Shown: positions 8,731-17,548 of the stretch, piece by piece | Position numbering within the stretch: the stretch's first letter is position 1 | How the letters are laid out: the number at the start of each line of letters is the position of its first letter | Assembly: GCA_028280885.1 (NCBI GenBank) | Contig: JANQKY010000060.1 | Span: 1 to 64,000, forward strand | DNA from: Tepidamorphus sp. | GTDB lineage: Bacteria > Pseudomonadota > Alphaproteobacteria > Rhizobiales > Tepidamorphaceae | DNA: 64,000 nucleotides | Reading direction: 5' to 3' | The notes under the pieces: model-generated | Told to the model about the DNA's origin: nothing | The model's input: the letters and a program-made list of their open reading frames with translations, nothing else | Database searches by the model: none | Made by a program: the position numbers and the translations under genes

Positions 8731-8884
8731 CCCAATGATGGCCGGTCTCTATTCTCCTTGATCAAAGCATCACGAAACGAACGTCGGCGCACCGGATACG
8801 GGCGGGGCCCGCAGGGCCTCGCGGAGGCATCGTGTCCCCCAAGCCGGGAACCGGGGCGTGCGAGGACACAGGAGGTCAATCGTC

Positions 8885-10336
8885 ATGGAACAGGCCACCC
8901 TTTTGATCGGCGGCGAAAGCTGCCCGGCGAGCACGCAACAGACATTCAAGCGGCACAACCCGATTTCCGGCGATGTCGCGACCGTTGCCGCCGCCGCCGC
9001 GACGGACGACGCGCTTGAGGCCGTCAATGCGGCGGCGCGGGCGTTTCCCGACTGGGCCGCGGTCACCCCGATCGCGCGGCGGCGCATCCTGATCCGGGCA
9101 AGCGAGGCGCTTCAGGCGCGCGCCGATCAGTTCGTCGAGGCGATGGCCGGCGAGATCGGCGCGACCGAGAGCTGGGCGCGCTTCAACGTCATGCTGGCCG
9201 CCGACATGCTGCTCGAGGCCGCCGCGCTGACGACCCAGATCAACGGCGAGATCATTCCCTCCAACCGGCCCGGCAGCCTGGCGATGGCGATCCGCCAACC
9301 GGCCGGCGTGGTGTTCTCGATCGCGCCGTGGAACGCGCCGGTGATCCTGGGCACGCGGTCGCTGGCGCTGCCGCTCGCCTGCGGCAACACGGTGGTGTTC
9401 AAGTCCTCCGAGATCTGCCCGCGCACCCACCGGCTGATCGTCGAGGCGCTGGTGGAGGGCGGCGTCGCCGAGGGAGCGGTCAACCTGATTTCGAATGCGC
9501 CCGAGGATGCCGCCGAGATCGTCGAGGCGGTGATCGCCCATCCCGCCGTGCGCCGCGTCAACTTCACCGGTTCGACCCGGGTCGGCCGGATCATCGCGGA
9601 AGTCGCCGGGCGGCACCTGAAGCCGGCGCTGCTCGAACTCGGCGGCAAGGCGCCGATGGTCGTACTGGCCGACGCGGATATCAGCGAGGCGGTCGCTGCG
9701 GCCGCCTTCGGCGCCTTCATGAACCAGGGCCAGATCTGCATGTCGACGGAGCGGCTCGTCGTCCATCACGAGATCGCCGATGCGTTCGTCGCGGCCTTCG
9801 GCGAGAAGGCGCGCTCGCTCAAGGCGGGCATTCCCGGCGTCGAGACGGCCCAGCTCGGCTCCGTCGTCGATCAGGCCGCCGCCGACCGGCTGGCCGGTCT
9901 GCTCGCCGATGCCGTCGACAAGGGCGCGGACCTGATCACCGGCGGACGCATCGACGGCACGATCATGCAGGCGACCGTGCTCGACCACGTGACGCCGGCG
10001 ATGCGGATCTACCGGGAGGAAAGCTTCGGCCCGATGGTCAGCATCATTCGCGCCGGCAGCGACGACGAGGCCGTGCGGATCGCCAACGACACCGAATACG
10101 GCCTTGCCGCGTCCGTCTTCGGCAGGGACGTCAACCACGCCCTGTCGATCGCCCGGCGGATCGATTCCGGTATCTGCCATGTCAACGGCCCGACGGTGCA
10201 TGACGAGGCGCAGATGCCGTTCGGCGGCGTCAAGGCCTCCGGCTATGGCCGCTTCGGCAGCCGGGCGGGGATCGAGGAATTCACCGAACTCCGGTGGATC
10301 ACCATCCAAGACGGCCCCCTGCACTATCCGATCTGA
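8885..10336 (+). CDS. NAD(P)-dependent aldehyde dehydrogenase, vanillin/salicylaldehyde dehydrogenase-like
   Basis: A 483-residue ALDH with the oxyanion Asn in APWNAPVI, catalytic Glu251 in LLELGGKAPMVVL and nucleophilic Cys285 in NQGQICMSTERL. It oxidises an aldehyde to the acid. The blocks RQPAGVVFSIAPWNAPVILG and CGNTVVFKSSEICPRTH are like those of the aromatic-aldehyde subgroup (vanillin and salicylaldehyde dehydrogenases), which fits the SDR alcohol dehydrogenase in the co-regulated Liv operon: aryl alcohol to aldehyde to acid (inference). The ATG at 8885 follows AGGAGG by nine bases; an in-frame upstream start lacks support. Confidence 0.88.
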   Translation: MEQATLLIGGESCPASTQQTFKRHNPISGDVATVAAAAATDDALEAVNAAARAFPDWAAVTPIARRRILIRASEALQARADQFVEAMAGEIGATESWARFNVMLAADMLLEAAALTTQINGEIIPSNRPGSLAMAIRQPAGVVFSIAPWNAPVILGTRSLALPLACGNTVVFKSSEICPRTHRLIVEALVEGGVAEGAVNLISNAPEDAAEIVEAVIAHPAVRRVNFTGSTRVGRIIAEVAGRHLKPALLELGGKAPMVVLADADISEAVAAAAFGAFMNQGQICMSTERLVVHHEIADAFVAAFGEKARSLKAGIPGVETAQLGSVVDQAAADRLAGLLADAVDKGADLITGGRIDGTIMQATVLDHVTPAMRIYREESFGPMVSIIRAGSDDEAVRIANDTEYGLAASVFGRDVNHALSIARRIDSGICHVNGPTVHDEAQMPFGGVKASGYGRFGSRAGIEEFTELRWITIQDGPLHYPI

Positions 10337-10359
10337 CGGCGTGACGTGCGGCCTGATCG

Positions 10360-11226
10360 CTAGATCACGTTGATCGGGATCTTCAGGAAGACATGGCCGT
10401 CCGCGTCGGCATCAGGCAGCCGGCCGCCACGGATATTGACCTGAAGGGCGTGCAGGATCAGCGCCGGCATCGGCAATTGCGCATCGCGCGCGCTGCGGCG
10501 GGCAACGAAGGTCGCCTCGTCGGGATCGTCGCGGAAATGGACGTTGTCGCGCCTCTGCCCGGCGACCGTCGATTGAAAGGCGACCGGACGGCCGCCGGGC
10601 CGGTAGTCGTGACCGGTGAACAGGCGCGTCTCGTCGGGCAGGCTGAGGATCGTCCGGATCGAACGATAGAGCGCCGCCGGATCGCCGCCGGGAAAATCGC
10701 AACGCGCGGTGCCGAAATCGGGCTGGAACAGCGTGTCGTGGACGAAGGCGGCATCGCCGACGACATAGGTGATCGAGGCCAGCGTATGGCCCGGCGAGTG
10801 CAGCACGCGCGTCTCGATGTTACCGATCCTGAACGTATCGCCGTCCTCGAACAGCCGGTCCCACTGCGACCCGTCGGTGGGGAAATCCGGCAGCCGGTAG
10901 TGCTCTTTCCAGATTGCCTGAACGTCGACGATACGGGCGCCGATCGCCATCGGCGCATCCAGTTTCGTCTTCAGATAGGCGGCGGCCGAGAAATGGTCGG
11001 CGTGGGGGTGGGTGTCGAGGATCCACTCAACGGTCAATCCGCGCCGCTCGACCTCGGCCAGCATCTGATCGGCTGATACCGTCGAGGTGCGCCCGCTGGC
11101 AGCCTCGTAGTCGAGCACCGGATCGATGATCGCCGCGGCCCTGGTGTCCGGATCGATCGCCAGATAGGCAACCGATCCCGTCGGCTCATGGTGGAATCCG
11201 ACCACCTCCGGGCGCTGCGCCGTCAT
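10360..11226 (-). CDS. MBL-fold metallo-hydrolase, persulfide (sulfur) dioxygenase-like
   Basis: A 288-residue metallo-beta-lactamase-fold protein. The metal motif T-H-P-H-A-D-H has His73, His75, Asp77 and His78; further ligands are in SPGHTLASI and FTGHDYRPGG. The opening AYLAIDPDTRAAAIIDPVLDY and SGRTSTVSADQML are characteristic of the Blh/ETHE1 group, which oxidises glutathione persulfide to sulfite using a mononuclear iron. No rhodanese domain or BigR-type regulator is adjacent. The gene converges with the aldehyde dehydrogenase, 23 bp between stops, and no clear terminator hairpin is visible there. Confidence 0.8.
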   Translation of the reverse strand: MTAQRPEVVGFHHEPTGSVAYLAIDPDTRAAAIIDPVLDYEAASGRTSTVSADQMLAEVERRGLTVEWILDTHPHADHFSAAAYLKTKLDAPMAIGARIVDVQAIWKEHYRLPDFPTDGSQWDRLFEDGDTFRIGNIETRVLHSPGHTLASITYVVGDAAFVHDTLFQPDFGTARCDFPGGDPAALYRSIRTILSLPDETRLFTGHDYRPGGRPVAFQSTVAGQRRDNVHFRDDPDEATFVARRSARDAQLPMPALILHALQVNIRGGRLPDADADGHVFLKIPINVI

Positions 11227-11263
11227 CGCCTGTCCCTTCCCTGCTCGCCCCGCAAAGATAGGG

Positions 11264-11980
11264 TCAGCGCGGCAGGTTCGCCAGAACTTCCGGCGGCGGC
11301 TCCAGGTGCCGCGCCAGGACGGAGCGCGCCGCGTCGCTGTCGCCGGCGTCGAGCGCCTCGATCAGCGCCAGGTGCTCGGCCTGGATCTGCGACTTGCGCG
11401 CCCAGTCGATCGCCAGGGCGGAGACGGCGACACGCGCCATCGTCGCGTGCAGGCCGGTATAGAGCCGCGACAGCACCGTGTTGCCACCGCTTTGCATCAG
11501 GGCATGATGAAACCGCCGGTTCAGGTCCTCATGCGCGAGGATGTCGCTGTCCGTCTGCTGCTCCATCGCCTGATAGATGCGGCGCATGGCATCGGGCGCC
11601 CCGGCGCCGCGCCGGCAGATTTCGGTGACCGCATGGCCCTCGATCAGCTTGCGGGTCTCGTAGAGCTCGACCAGTTCGCGGCCGGTGACATGCCGGACCA
11701 TCGCGCCGCGACGCGGCAACTGCTCGATGAAGCCCTCGGCGGCGAGACGGCTGAAGGCCTCGCGCACCGGCGTGCGCGACAGGCCGACGAGTTTGCAAAC
11801 CTGCTGCTCCTCGACAAAGGTCCCGGCCAGGAATTCACGCGACAGGATACCGAGGCGGATCCGCTCATAGGCGCGGTCGCGGGCGCTGCGCTTGGCGCCG
11901 TTCGCCGACACGCCTTCCGCGTCTCCTGTACCAGCGGCCTGGTCGCCCCGCATCGGTTCCAGCTCTTGGATTTCGTCCAC
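11264..11980 (-). CDS. GntR family transcriptional regulator (FCD subfamily)
   Basis: A 238-residue regulator with an N-terminal winged helix at about residues 33-100 (RAYERIRLGILSREFLAG, then LVGLSRTPVREAFSRLAAEG) and an all-helical FCD ligand-binding domain (about 105-225) with the metal/ligand residues ELYETRKLIEG, HEDLNRRFHHAL and EHLALIEAL. It diverges from the hyuA-hyuB-transporter operon across a 203-bp region containing a GTATACAC-N3-GTGTGTAC palindrome. It is most likely the local repressor of that operon and of itself. Confidence 0.87.
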   Translation of the reverse strand: MDEIQELEPMRGDQAAGTGDAEGVSANGAKRSARDRAYERIRLGILSREFLAGTFVEEQQVCKLVGLSRTPVREAFSRLAAEGFIEQLPRRGAMVRHVTGRELVELYETRKLIEGHAVTEICRRGAGAPDAMRRIYQAMEQQTDSDILAHEDLNRRFHHALMQSGGNTVLSRLYTGLHATMARVAVSALAIDWARKSQIQAEHLALIEALDAGDSDAARSVLARHLEPPPEVLANLPR

Positions 11981-12074
11981 GGTCCTAGCTCTCGAGACTC
12001 AAGGTCTCAACACCGTCTAACCAATTCGATCCACATCGCAAGCGCCACGTCAGGCTTGTCCTTCCGTCAGCCCC

Positions 12075-12107
12075 TGTGTACTCTTCAAGTATACACCGAG
12101 TGTGTAC
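12075..12107. promoter_or_regulatory. Putative GntR operator between the regulator and hyuA
   Basis: GTATACACCGAGTGTGTAC at 12089-12107 is an imperfect palindrome with 8-bp arms (7 of 8 paired) around CGA. A further TGTGTAC half-site at 12075-12081 pairs with GTATACA at 12089-12095 across seven bases, giving three related half-sites. FCD-type GntR proteins usually bind such short GT-rich palindromes. The site lies about 80-110 bp upstream of hyuA and about 95-125 bp upstream of the regulator. Confidence 0.6.
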
Positions 12108-12183
12108 GGGATTGAACCGTGGGATTTTCGGTTCGGTTTTCTCTCGATTTTGTGGGGTTTTGGGGGCGTTGGGGAACTCGGAC

Positions 12184-14250
12184 ATGCGCAACTGGCGCGT
12201 TGGCGTGGACAGCGGCGGGACGTTCACCGATATCTGCCTGATCGGTGAGGAGGACCGTGCCGTCCAGGTCTGGAAGGTCGCCTCAACGCCGGACGATCCC
12301 TCGCGCGGCATCGCCGAAGGGGTCCGGGAGGCGATGGGCCTCTATGCGGATGCTGAGGACGCGCCGCTTACCCCCGTCCGCTTTCTCGGCCATGGCACGA
12401 CGGTCGCGACCAATGCGCTGATCCAGCATCGCGGCGCCAGGGTCGGCCTGATCACGACGGAGGGCTTTCGCGACCTCCTGGAGATCGGCCGGCAGAAACG
12501 GCCGAGCCTCTACGACATCTTCGCCGAAAAGCCGCTGACCCTGGTTCCAAGGGCGCTGCGCTTCGGGGTGCCCGAGCGCCTCCTGCATGACGGCTCGGTC
12601 GAGACGCCGCTTGACGAGGACGCGGTGCGCGAGGCGGCGCTCGCGATGAAAGCGGACGGCGTCGAGGCCGTCGCGATCTGCTTCCTCTACGCCTTCGTCG
12701 ACCCGCGCCACGAGCAGCGCGCCAGGGAGATCGTCGCAGGCCTCCTGCCCGACGCCTTCGTCTGCGCGAGCCACGAGATCGCGCCGGAATTCCGCGAATT
12801 CGAACGGCTGATGACGGCGACCGTCAACGCCTATCTCGGCCCCACCATGCAGCGCTACATCTCCCGGCTCCAGGACCGGCTCACCGGGCTGGGGCTCGCG
12901 GCAGCGCCGCATCTGACCCTGTCGAATGGCGGCGTCTCGAGCTTCGACGGCGCGGCGCAGGCGCCGGTGCGCACCGTGTTGTCGGGCCCGTCGACCGGTG
13001 TCGTCGCGGCCGAGGCGATCGGCAAGCAGGCCGGCTTTGCCGACCTGATCACCTTCGACATGGGCGGCACCTCCTCCGACGTCGCGCTGATGCATGGCGG
13101 CAAGACGCGCCAGGCAAACGAGGCGACCGTCCATGGCTATCCGATCAAGGCGCCGATGCTCGACATCCACACCGTCGGCGCCGGTGGCGGCTCGATCGCC
13201 CGGATCGACGCGGGCGGGTTCTTGAAGGTCGGTCCCGAAAGCGCCGGCGCCGATCCGGGTCCCGTCTGCTACGGCAAGGGCAATCGCGAGCCGACCGTGA
13301 CCGACGCCAATATCGTGCTGCAGGCGCTCAATCCGACGCATATCCTCGGCGGGCGCATGGAAATCCGCCGCGATCTCGCCGAAGCCGCGATCCGTGACAT
13401 GGCGGAGCGGCTCGGCCTCGGCGTCATGGAGACCGCGCAGGGGATCATCTCCGTCGTCACCGCCAACATGGCCCGGGCGATCCGGGTCGTCTCGGTGCAG
13501 CGCGGCTACGATCCGCGCGACTATGTGCTGATGGCCTTCGGCGGCGCGGGGCCCTTGCATGCGGTGCGGCTTGCCCGCGAGCTTGAGATCGGCACGGTTC
13601 TGGTGCCCCGCTCGCCCGGCACGCTGTGCGCGCTCGGGCTGTTGCTGACCGACCTGCAATCGAGCTTCGCGACGACGCAACTGATGCCGATGCATGCGGC
13701 CTCGTTACCGGCGATCGAAACGGCGCTCGCCACCGTCGCCGCGCAGGCCGAGGACTGGTTCAAGGCGGAGGGAATTGGGCCCGACACGCGACGGGTCCGG
13801 CTGATGGTCGACATGCGCTACGAGGGCCAGAACTACGAATTGTCGGTGCCGGTCCCGCCCGGTCCGGTCGACGCGGACATGATCGCCGCGCTGATTGCCG
13901 GCTTCGAGGCCGAGCACACGCGGATGTACGGCTTTACCGCCGAGGGCGAGCAGATCAACGCCGTGACGTTCCGCGCCGAGGCCGTCGGCCTGATCGAGAA
14001 GGCCAGCCTGCCGGACGCCGAGCCCGGCGATGCCACATCCGAAACCGCGATCACCGGCAGCCGCGAGATCTGGTTTCCCGAAACCGGACGCTTCACCGCA
14101 AGTCCGATCTACGACCGGGACGCCCTGAAGCCCGGAATGAGCTTCTCAGGCCCCGCTGTCGTCGAGCAGATGGACGCGACCACCCTCGTCCCGCCAGGCG
14201 TCGATGCGCGCATCGACCGGGCCGGCAATATCGTGATGGGCCTCAAATGA
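12184..14250 (+). CDS. hyuA: Hydantoinase/oxoprolinase family protein, HyuA-type (subunit A)
   Basis: A 688-residue protein starting MRNWRVGVDSGGTFTDICL, the N-terminal hydantoinase/oxoprolinase ATP-binding motif. A second phosphate loop FDMGGTSSDVAL is near residue 291, followed by TVGAGGGSIARID and VCYGKGNREPTVTDAN. Members hydrolyse cyclic amides (N-methylhydantoin, 5-oxoproline) with ATP, or carboxylate ketones, as heteromers with HyuB. Its stop overlaps hyuB by four bases. The ATG at 12184 was chosen because the sequence upstream in frame is not conserved. The operon partners (peptide-type importer, FAD amine oxidase, nearby creatininase) favour a cyclic amide such as a hydantoin as substrate, but this is inference. 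Confidence 0.87.
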   Translation: MRNWRVGVDSGGTFTDICLIGEEDRAVQVWKVASTPDDPSRGIAEGVREAMGLYADAEDAPLTPVRFLGHGTTVATNALIQHRGARVGLITTEGFRDLLEIGRQKRPSLYDIFAEKPLTLVPRALRFGVPERLLHDGSVETPLDEDAVREAALAMKADGVEAVAICFLYAFVDPRHEQRAREIVAGLLPDAFVCASHEIAPEFREFERLMTATVNAYLGPTMQRYISRLQDRLTGLGLAAAPHLTLSNGGVSSFDGAAQAPVRTVLSGPSTGVVAAEAIGKQAGFADLITFDMGGTSSDVALMHGGKTRQANEATVHGYPIKAPMLDIHTVGAGGGSIARIDAGGFLKVGPESAGADPGPVCYGKGNREPTVTDANIVLQALNPTHILGGRMEIRRDLAEAAIRDMAERLGLGVMETAQGIISVVTANMARAIRVVSVQRGYDPRDYVLMAFGGAGPLHAVRLARELEIGTVLVPRSPGTLCALGLLLTDLQSSFATTQLMPMHAASLPAIETALATVAAQAEDWFKAEGIGPDTRRVRLMVDMRYEGQNYELSVPVPPGPVDADMIAALIAGFEAEHTRMYGFTAEGEQINAVTFRAEAVGLIEKASLPDAEPGDATSETAITGSREIWFPETGRFTASPIYDRDALKPGMSFSGPAVVEQMDATTLVPPGVDARIDRAGNIVMGLK

Positions 14251-15905
14251 ACGAGCTTGCGACACCGGCCCGCGCCGTTCCCGCCCAGGCTAAACCCACG
14301 CCACTTGATCCGATCACCGTAGAGGTGATCGGTTCCGCGCTCGCCTCGATCGTCGACGAGACCGGCGAAACCCTGGTGCGCGCCTCCTATTCGACCAATA
14401 TCAAGGAGCGGCGCGACTGCTCGACCGCCCTATTCGACCGCGAAGGCCGCACGCTCTGCCAGGCCGAGCATATTCCGATCCATCTGGGCTCCTTCATCGA
14501 GTTCGTGCCCAGGCTGCTTGCCCAGCACGCCCTTGCCGACATCGCGCCCGGCGACGTCTTCATCGGCAACGACGCCTATGAGGGCGGCGGCACGCATCTG
14601 CCCGACATCGTGCTGGCCGAGCCGATCTTCGTCGATGGCGCGCTTGCCGCCTGGACGGTCAATCTCGCCCACCATTCCGACTTCGCCGATCGCGGCCACG
14701 CCCATATCTACCAGGAGGGCCTGCGCATCCCGCCGATCCGGCTCTACCGGGCCGGCACGCTGAACCAGGACGTGCAGGACCTGATCCTCCTGAACTGCCA
14801 GGTGCCACGCGAGCGGCTCTCCGACCTGCGCGCCCAGATGGCGGCGAACCGGGTCGGCGTCCAGCGTTTCCAGGCGCTGTGCGCGCGCTACGGCGTCGAT
14901 GTGGTGCTGGCGGCCGGCGAGGCGCTGCTCGACTATGCCGAGCGCAAGATGCGCGCCGGTATCGCCGCCCTGCCCGACGGGCGCTATGCCTTCGAGGATG
15001 TCTTCGACGGGCTGGAGACCACCGAACCGCTGCCGCTGAAGGTGACGGTAACGATTGCCGGCGAGACGATGGCGCTCGACTTCGAGTCGCCGGACCAGGT
15101 CCGCTCGCCGATCAACATGACGATGACGGCGCTGCAGGCGACGACCTATTACATGGTCAAGTCGGTGGTCGATCCGACGGTGTTGCCGAATGCCGGGCTG
15201 GCGCGGCCGCTGACGATCCGCGCGCGGACGGGCTCGGTGCTCAACTGCGCCCATCCCGCAGCCGTCGACGGACGCGTCCAGACCTGCCAGCGGGTCGCCG
15301 ACCTGATCCTCGGCGCGCTCGCCCAGGCGGTGCCGGACAGGGTGATGGCCTGCACCAATTCCGCCTGCACGGTCGCCGTCTTCGCCGGCAGCCGCGAGAG
15401 CGGCCCGCAGCAGGGTAAACTTTGGATCTACCTTGAGACGATCGGCGGCGGCGGCGGCGCGCGGGCGGGTGCCGACGGCCTCGACGGCATCCATGTGCAC
15501 ACCACCAACACCTCGAACCTGCCGGTCGAGGCGCTTGAACTGGAATATCCGCTGATCCTGGCCCGCTATGAACTGGTCGACGGATCGGCCGGCGCCGGCC
15601 AATATCGCGGCGGCATGGGATTGCGGCGGGTCTACCGGGCGACCGAGGACTGCTGGGTCAAGGTCGATACGTCGCGGGTCAAGTCGCGAAGCTGGGGCCT
15701 TCAGGGCGGCCAGGCTGGCGGCGGCGGCTATTTCCGGCTGAGCCCGGACACACCGCCGTTTGACGGCAGCCGGGGCTTCCTGAAGCGCGGCGACTGGCTT
15801 GAAGTGGTCTCGCCGGGCGGCGGCGGCTTCGGAGCCCCGGGCGAGCGCTCGCCCGACCTCGATGCACAGGATGTCCGCGACGGGATAACATTCGCGGACA
15901 GGTAG
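14247..15905 (+). CDS. hyuB: Hydantoinase B/oxoprolinase family protein (subunit B)
   Basis: A 552-residue HyuB-type subunit. It opens with DPITVEVIGSALASIVDETGETLVRASYS and has the family's metal-binding region HIPIHLGSF, NDAYEGGGTHLPDI and NLAHHSDFAD, then the C-terminal glycine-rich VSPGGGGFGAP. It forms the amidohydrolase/ligase complex with HyuA. The ATG lies in the ATGA overlap with hyuA. The length is normal for stand-alone HyuB subunits. A 69-bp gap with GAGGAG precedes the transporter genes. Confidence 0.88.
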   Translation: MNELATPARAVPAQAKPTPLDPITVEVIGSALASIVDETGETLVRASYSTNIKERRDCSTALFDREGRTLCQAEHIPIHLGSFIEFVPRLLAQHALADIAPGDVFIGNDAYEGGGTHLPDIVLAEPIFVDGALAAWTVNLAHHSDFADRGHAHIYQEGLRIPPIRLYRAGTLNQDVQDLILLNCQVPRERLSDLRAQMAANRVGVQRFQALCARYGVDVVLAAGEALLDYAERKMRAGIAALPDGRYAFEDVFDGLETTEPLPLKVTVTIAGETMALDFESPDQVRSPINMTMTALQATTYYMVKSVVDPTVLPNAGLARPLTIRARTGSVLNCAHPAAVDGRVQTCQRVADLILGALAQAVPDRVMACTNSACTVAVFAGSRESGPQQGKLWIYLETIGGGGGARAGADGLDGIHVHTTNTSNLPVEALELEYPLILARYELVDGSAGAGQYRGGMGLRRVYRATEDCWVKVDTSRVKSRSWGLQGGQAGGGGYFRLSPDTPPFDGSRGFLKRGDWLEVVSPGGGGFGAPGERSPDLDAQDVRDGITFADR

Positions 15906-15974
15906 GACATTCAACCAAAGGAAATCCGAACAAGAGCCCGCGAAGGGTCCGGCAACCCAACAGAGGAGACTGCA

Positions 15975-17516
15975 ATGACCTTCAGGATTGATCGCCGCGG
16001 CTTCGTCGCGGGCTCGCTTGCAACGGGAACGATGGCGGGAACGATGGCGCTGTTCGGGCCCGGCGCGCTCCGGGCCGACGAAAACAAGATGCTGCGCTTC
16101 GGCCTGTCCGCCTATCCGCCGAGCTTCGACATGTGGGCGTCGACCGGAACGGCGGCGGGCACCGTCAAGCTGATGATCCATCGCGGCCTGCTGAGCTACG
16201 GCAAGGACGGCCTGCTGCGCGGCGAACTGGCGGAAAGCTGGGACGTCGACGAGAACGGCGTGTGGACCTTCAAGCTGCGCGACGCCCGCTTCCACGACGG
16301 CAAGCCGGTGACGGCGGCCGACGTCAAATACACGATCGAACAGGTCGCAGCACCCGATTCCACCGCCTTCCGGCGCAGCCAGATGGCCCTGATCACCAAG
16401 ATCGAGACGCCCGACGACAAGACGGTCAGGCTGACGACGGCCGAGCCGATCGCGACGGTTCCGCACTGGTTCGCCAACTTCAACATGGCGATCCTGCAGG
16501 AAGGTGCCGACAAGACCTCGACGGTCGGCGCCGGCCCGTTCAAGTTCGACAGCACCGAGCGCGGCGTCAAGGTGGTCGTCACCAGGAACGATGATTACTA
16601 CAAGCCCGGCCTGCCGAAGGTCGCCGGCATCGAGGTGATCGTCTATTCGGACGAAAACCTGCGCGTCGCAGCGCTGGAGGCCGGCGATGTCGACATCATC
16701 GAATACGTGCCGTGGGCGGCGATGAGCCGGGTCGAGGAGGACCCGAACCTGAAGCTCGACACGGTTCCCGGCCCCTTCATGTACCTGACCTTCAACGGCT
16801 CGCGGAAACCCTTCGACAATCCGCTGGTGCGCAAGGCGGTCGGCCATGCGATCAAGCGCGAGGACGTCGTCGAGGCGGCCTTCTACGGGCGCGGCGCGCC
16901 GCTCCATCACCTGCCGCTCGACCCCTCGAGCCCGTTCTACAACGAGGACCTGGCGATGGGCTGGGACTTCGACCCGGAAAAGGCCAAGGCGCTGCTGGCC
17001 GAGGCCGGCCATGGCGACGGCTTCGACTGCACCATGCTGTCGACGGCGCAATACGGCATGCATCAGTCGACGGCGGAGGTCTCCCAGGCCTATCTGTCGA
17101 TGATCGGCATCAACGTGACACTCGACCTGCCGGACTGGTCGACCCGGGTGCAGAAGGGCAACGAGGGCCAGTACGACATCGCGGTGATGGGCACGGCGGC
17201 CGAAAGCAACGATCCCGACGGCATGACCAACGTCCTCGACGGCAGCCAGAAGGCCTCCTTCGTGCGCAGCTTCGACATCTCGATCCCGGCGATCAACGAG
17301 GCGCTGGCCAAGGGCCGGCAGAGCTTCGATCCGGCCGAGCGCAAGAAGATCTATCACGGCATGGAATCCACCGTCATCGACCAGTCGCCGATGGTGTTCC
17401 TGTGCTCGCGGGCGCAAGGCTACGGCACCGCGGCGAATGTCTCGGGCTTCAAGAACCTGCCGGGTCAGCTGACCTTCCAGTCGGGCGTCACGCTCGAGGA
17501 CGCGATGTTCGGTTAG
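15975..17516 (+). CDS. ABC transporter substrate-binding protein, family 5 (peptide/opine/nickel)
   Basis: A 513-residue periplasmic protein with a twin-arginine type signal (RIDRRGFVAGSLATGTMAG, cleavage near LRA-DENK). The SBP_bac_5 core follows: LRFGLSAYPPSFDMW, RGLLSYGKDGLLRGELAESW and WTFKLRDARFHDGKPVTAAD. It captures an oligopeptide-like or amino-acid-derived ligand for the downstream DppB-type permease. AGAGGAG precedes the ATG. Its place right after hyuAB suggests that the imported compound is the cyclic amide or a peptide precursor. Confidence 0.9.
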   Translation: MTFRIDRRGFVAGSLATGTMAGTMALFGPGALRADENKMLRFGLSAYPPSFDMWASTGTAAGTVKLMIHRGLLSYGKDGLLRGELAESWDVDENGVWTFKLRDARFHDGKPVTAADVKYTIEQVAAPDSTAFRRSQMALITKIETPDDKTVRLTTAEPIATVPHWFANFNMAILQEGADKTSTVGAGPFKFDSTERGVKVVVTRNDDYYKPGLPKVAGIEVIVYSDENLRVAALEAGDVDIIEYVPWAAMSRVEEDPNLKLDTVPGPFMYLTFNGSRKPFDNPLVRKAVGHAIKREDVVEAAFYGRGAPLHHLPLDPSSPFYNEDLAMGWDFDPEKAKALLAEAGHGDGFDCTMLSTAQYGMHQSTAEVSQAYLSMIGINVTLDLPDWSTRVQKGNEGQYDIAVMGTAAESNDPDGMTNVLDGSQKASFVRSFDISIPAINEALAKGRQSFDPAERKKIYHGMESTVIDQSPMVFLCSRAQGYGTAANVSGFKNLPGQLTFQSGVTLEDAMFG

Positions 17517-17548
17517 TCTGGTCCGACCGAATCGGGCTTGACTGACCG

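Noticed and set aside
14430..17417. A 995-codon minus-strand frame opposite hyuB and the binding-protein gene
   Set aside because: Antisense shadow; the plus strand carries motif-rich proteins, and the minus translation has no recognisable domain.
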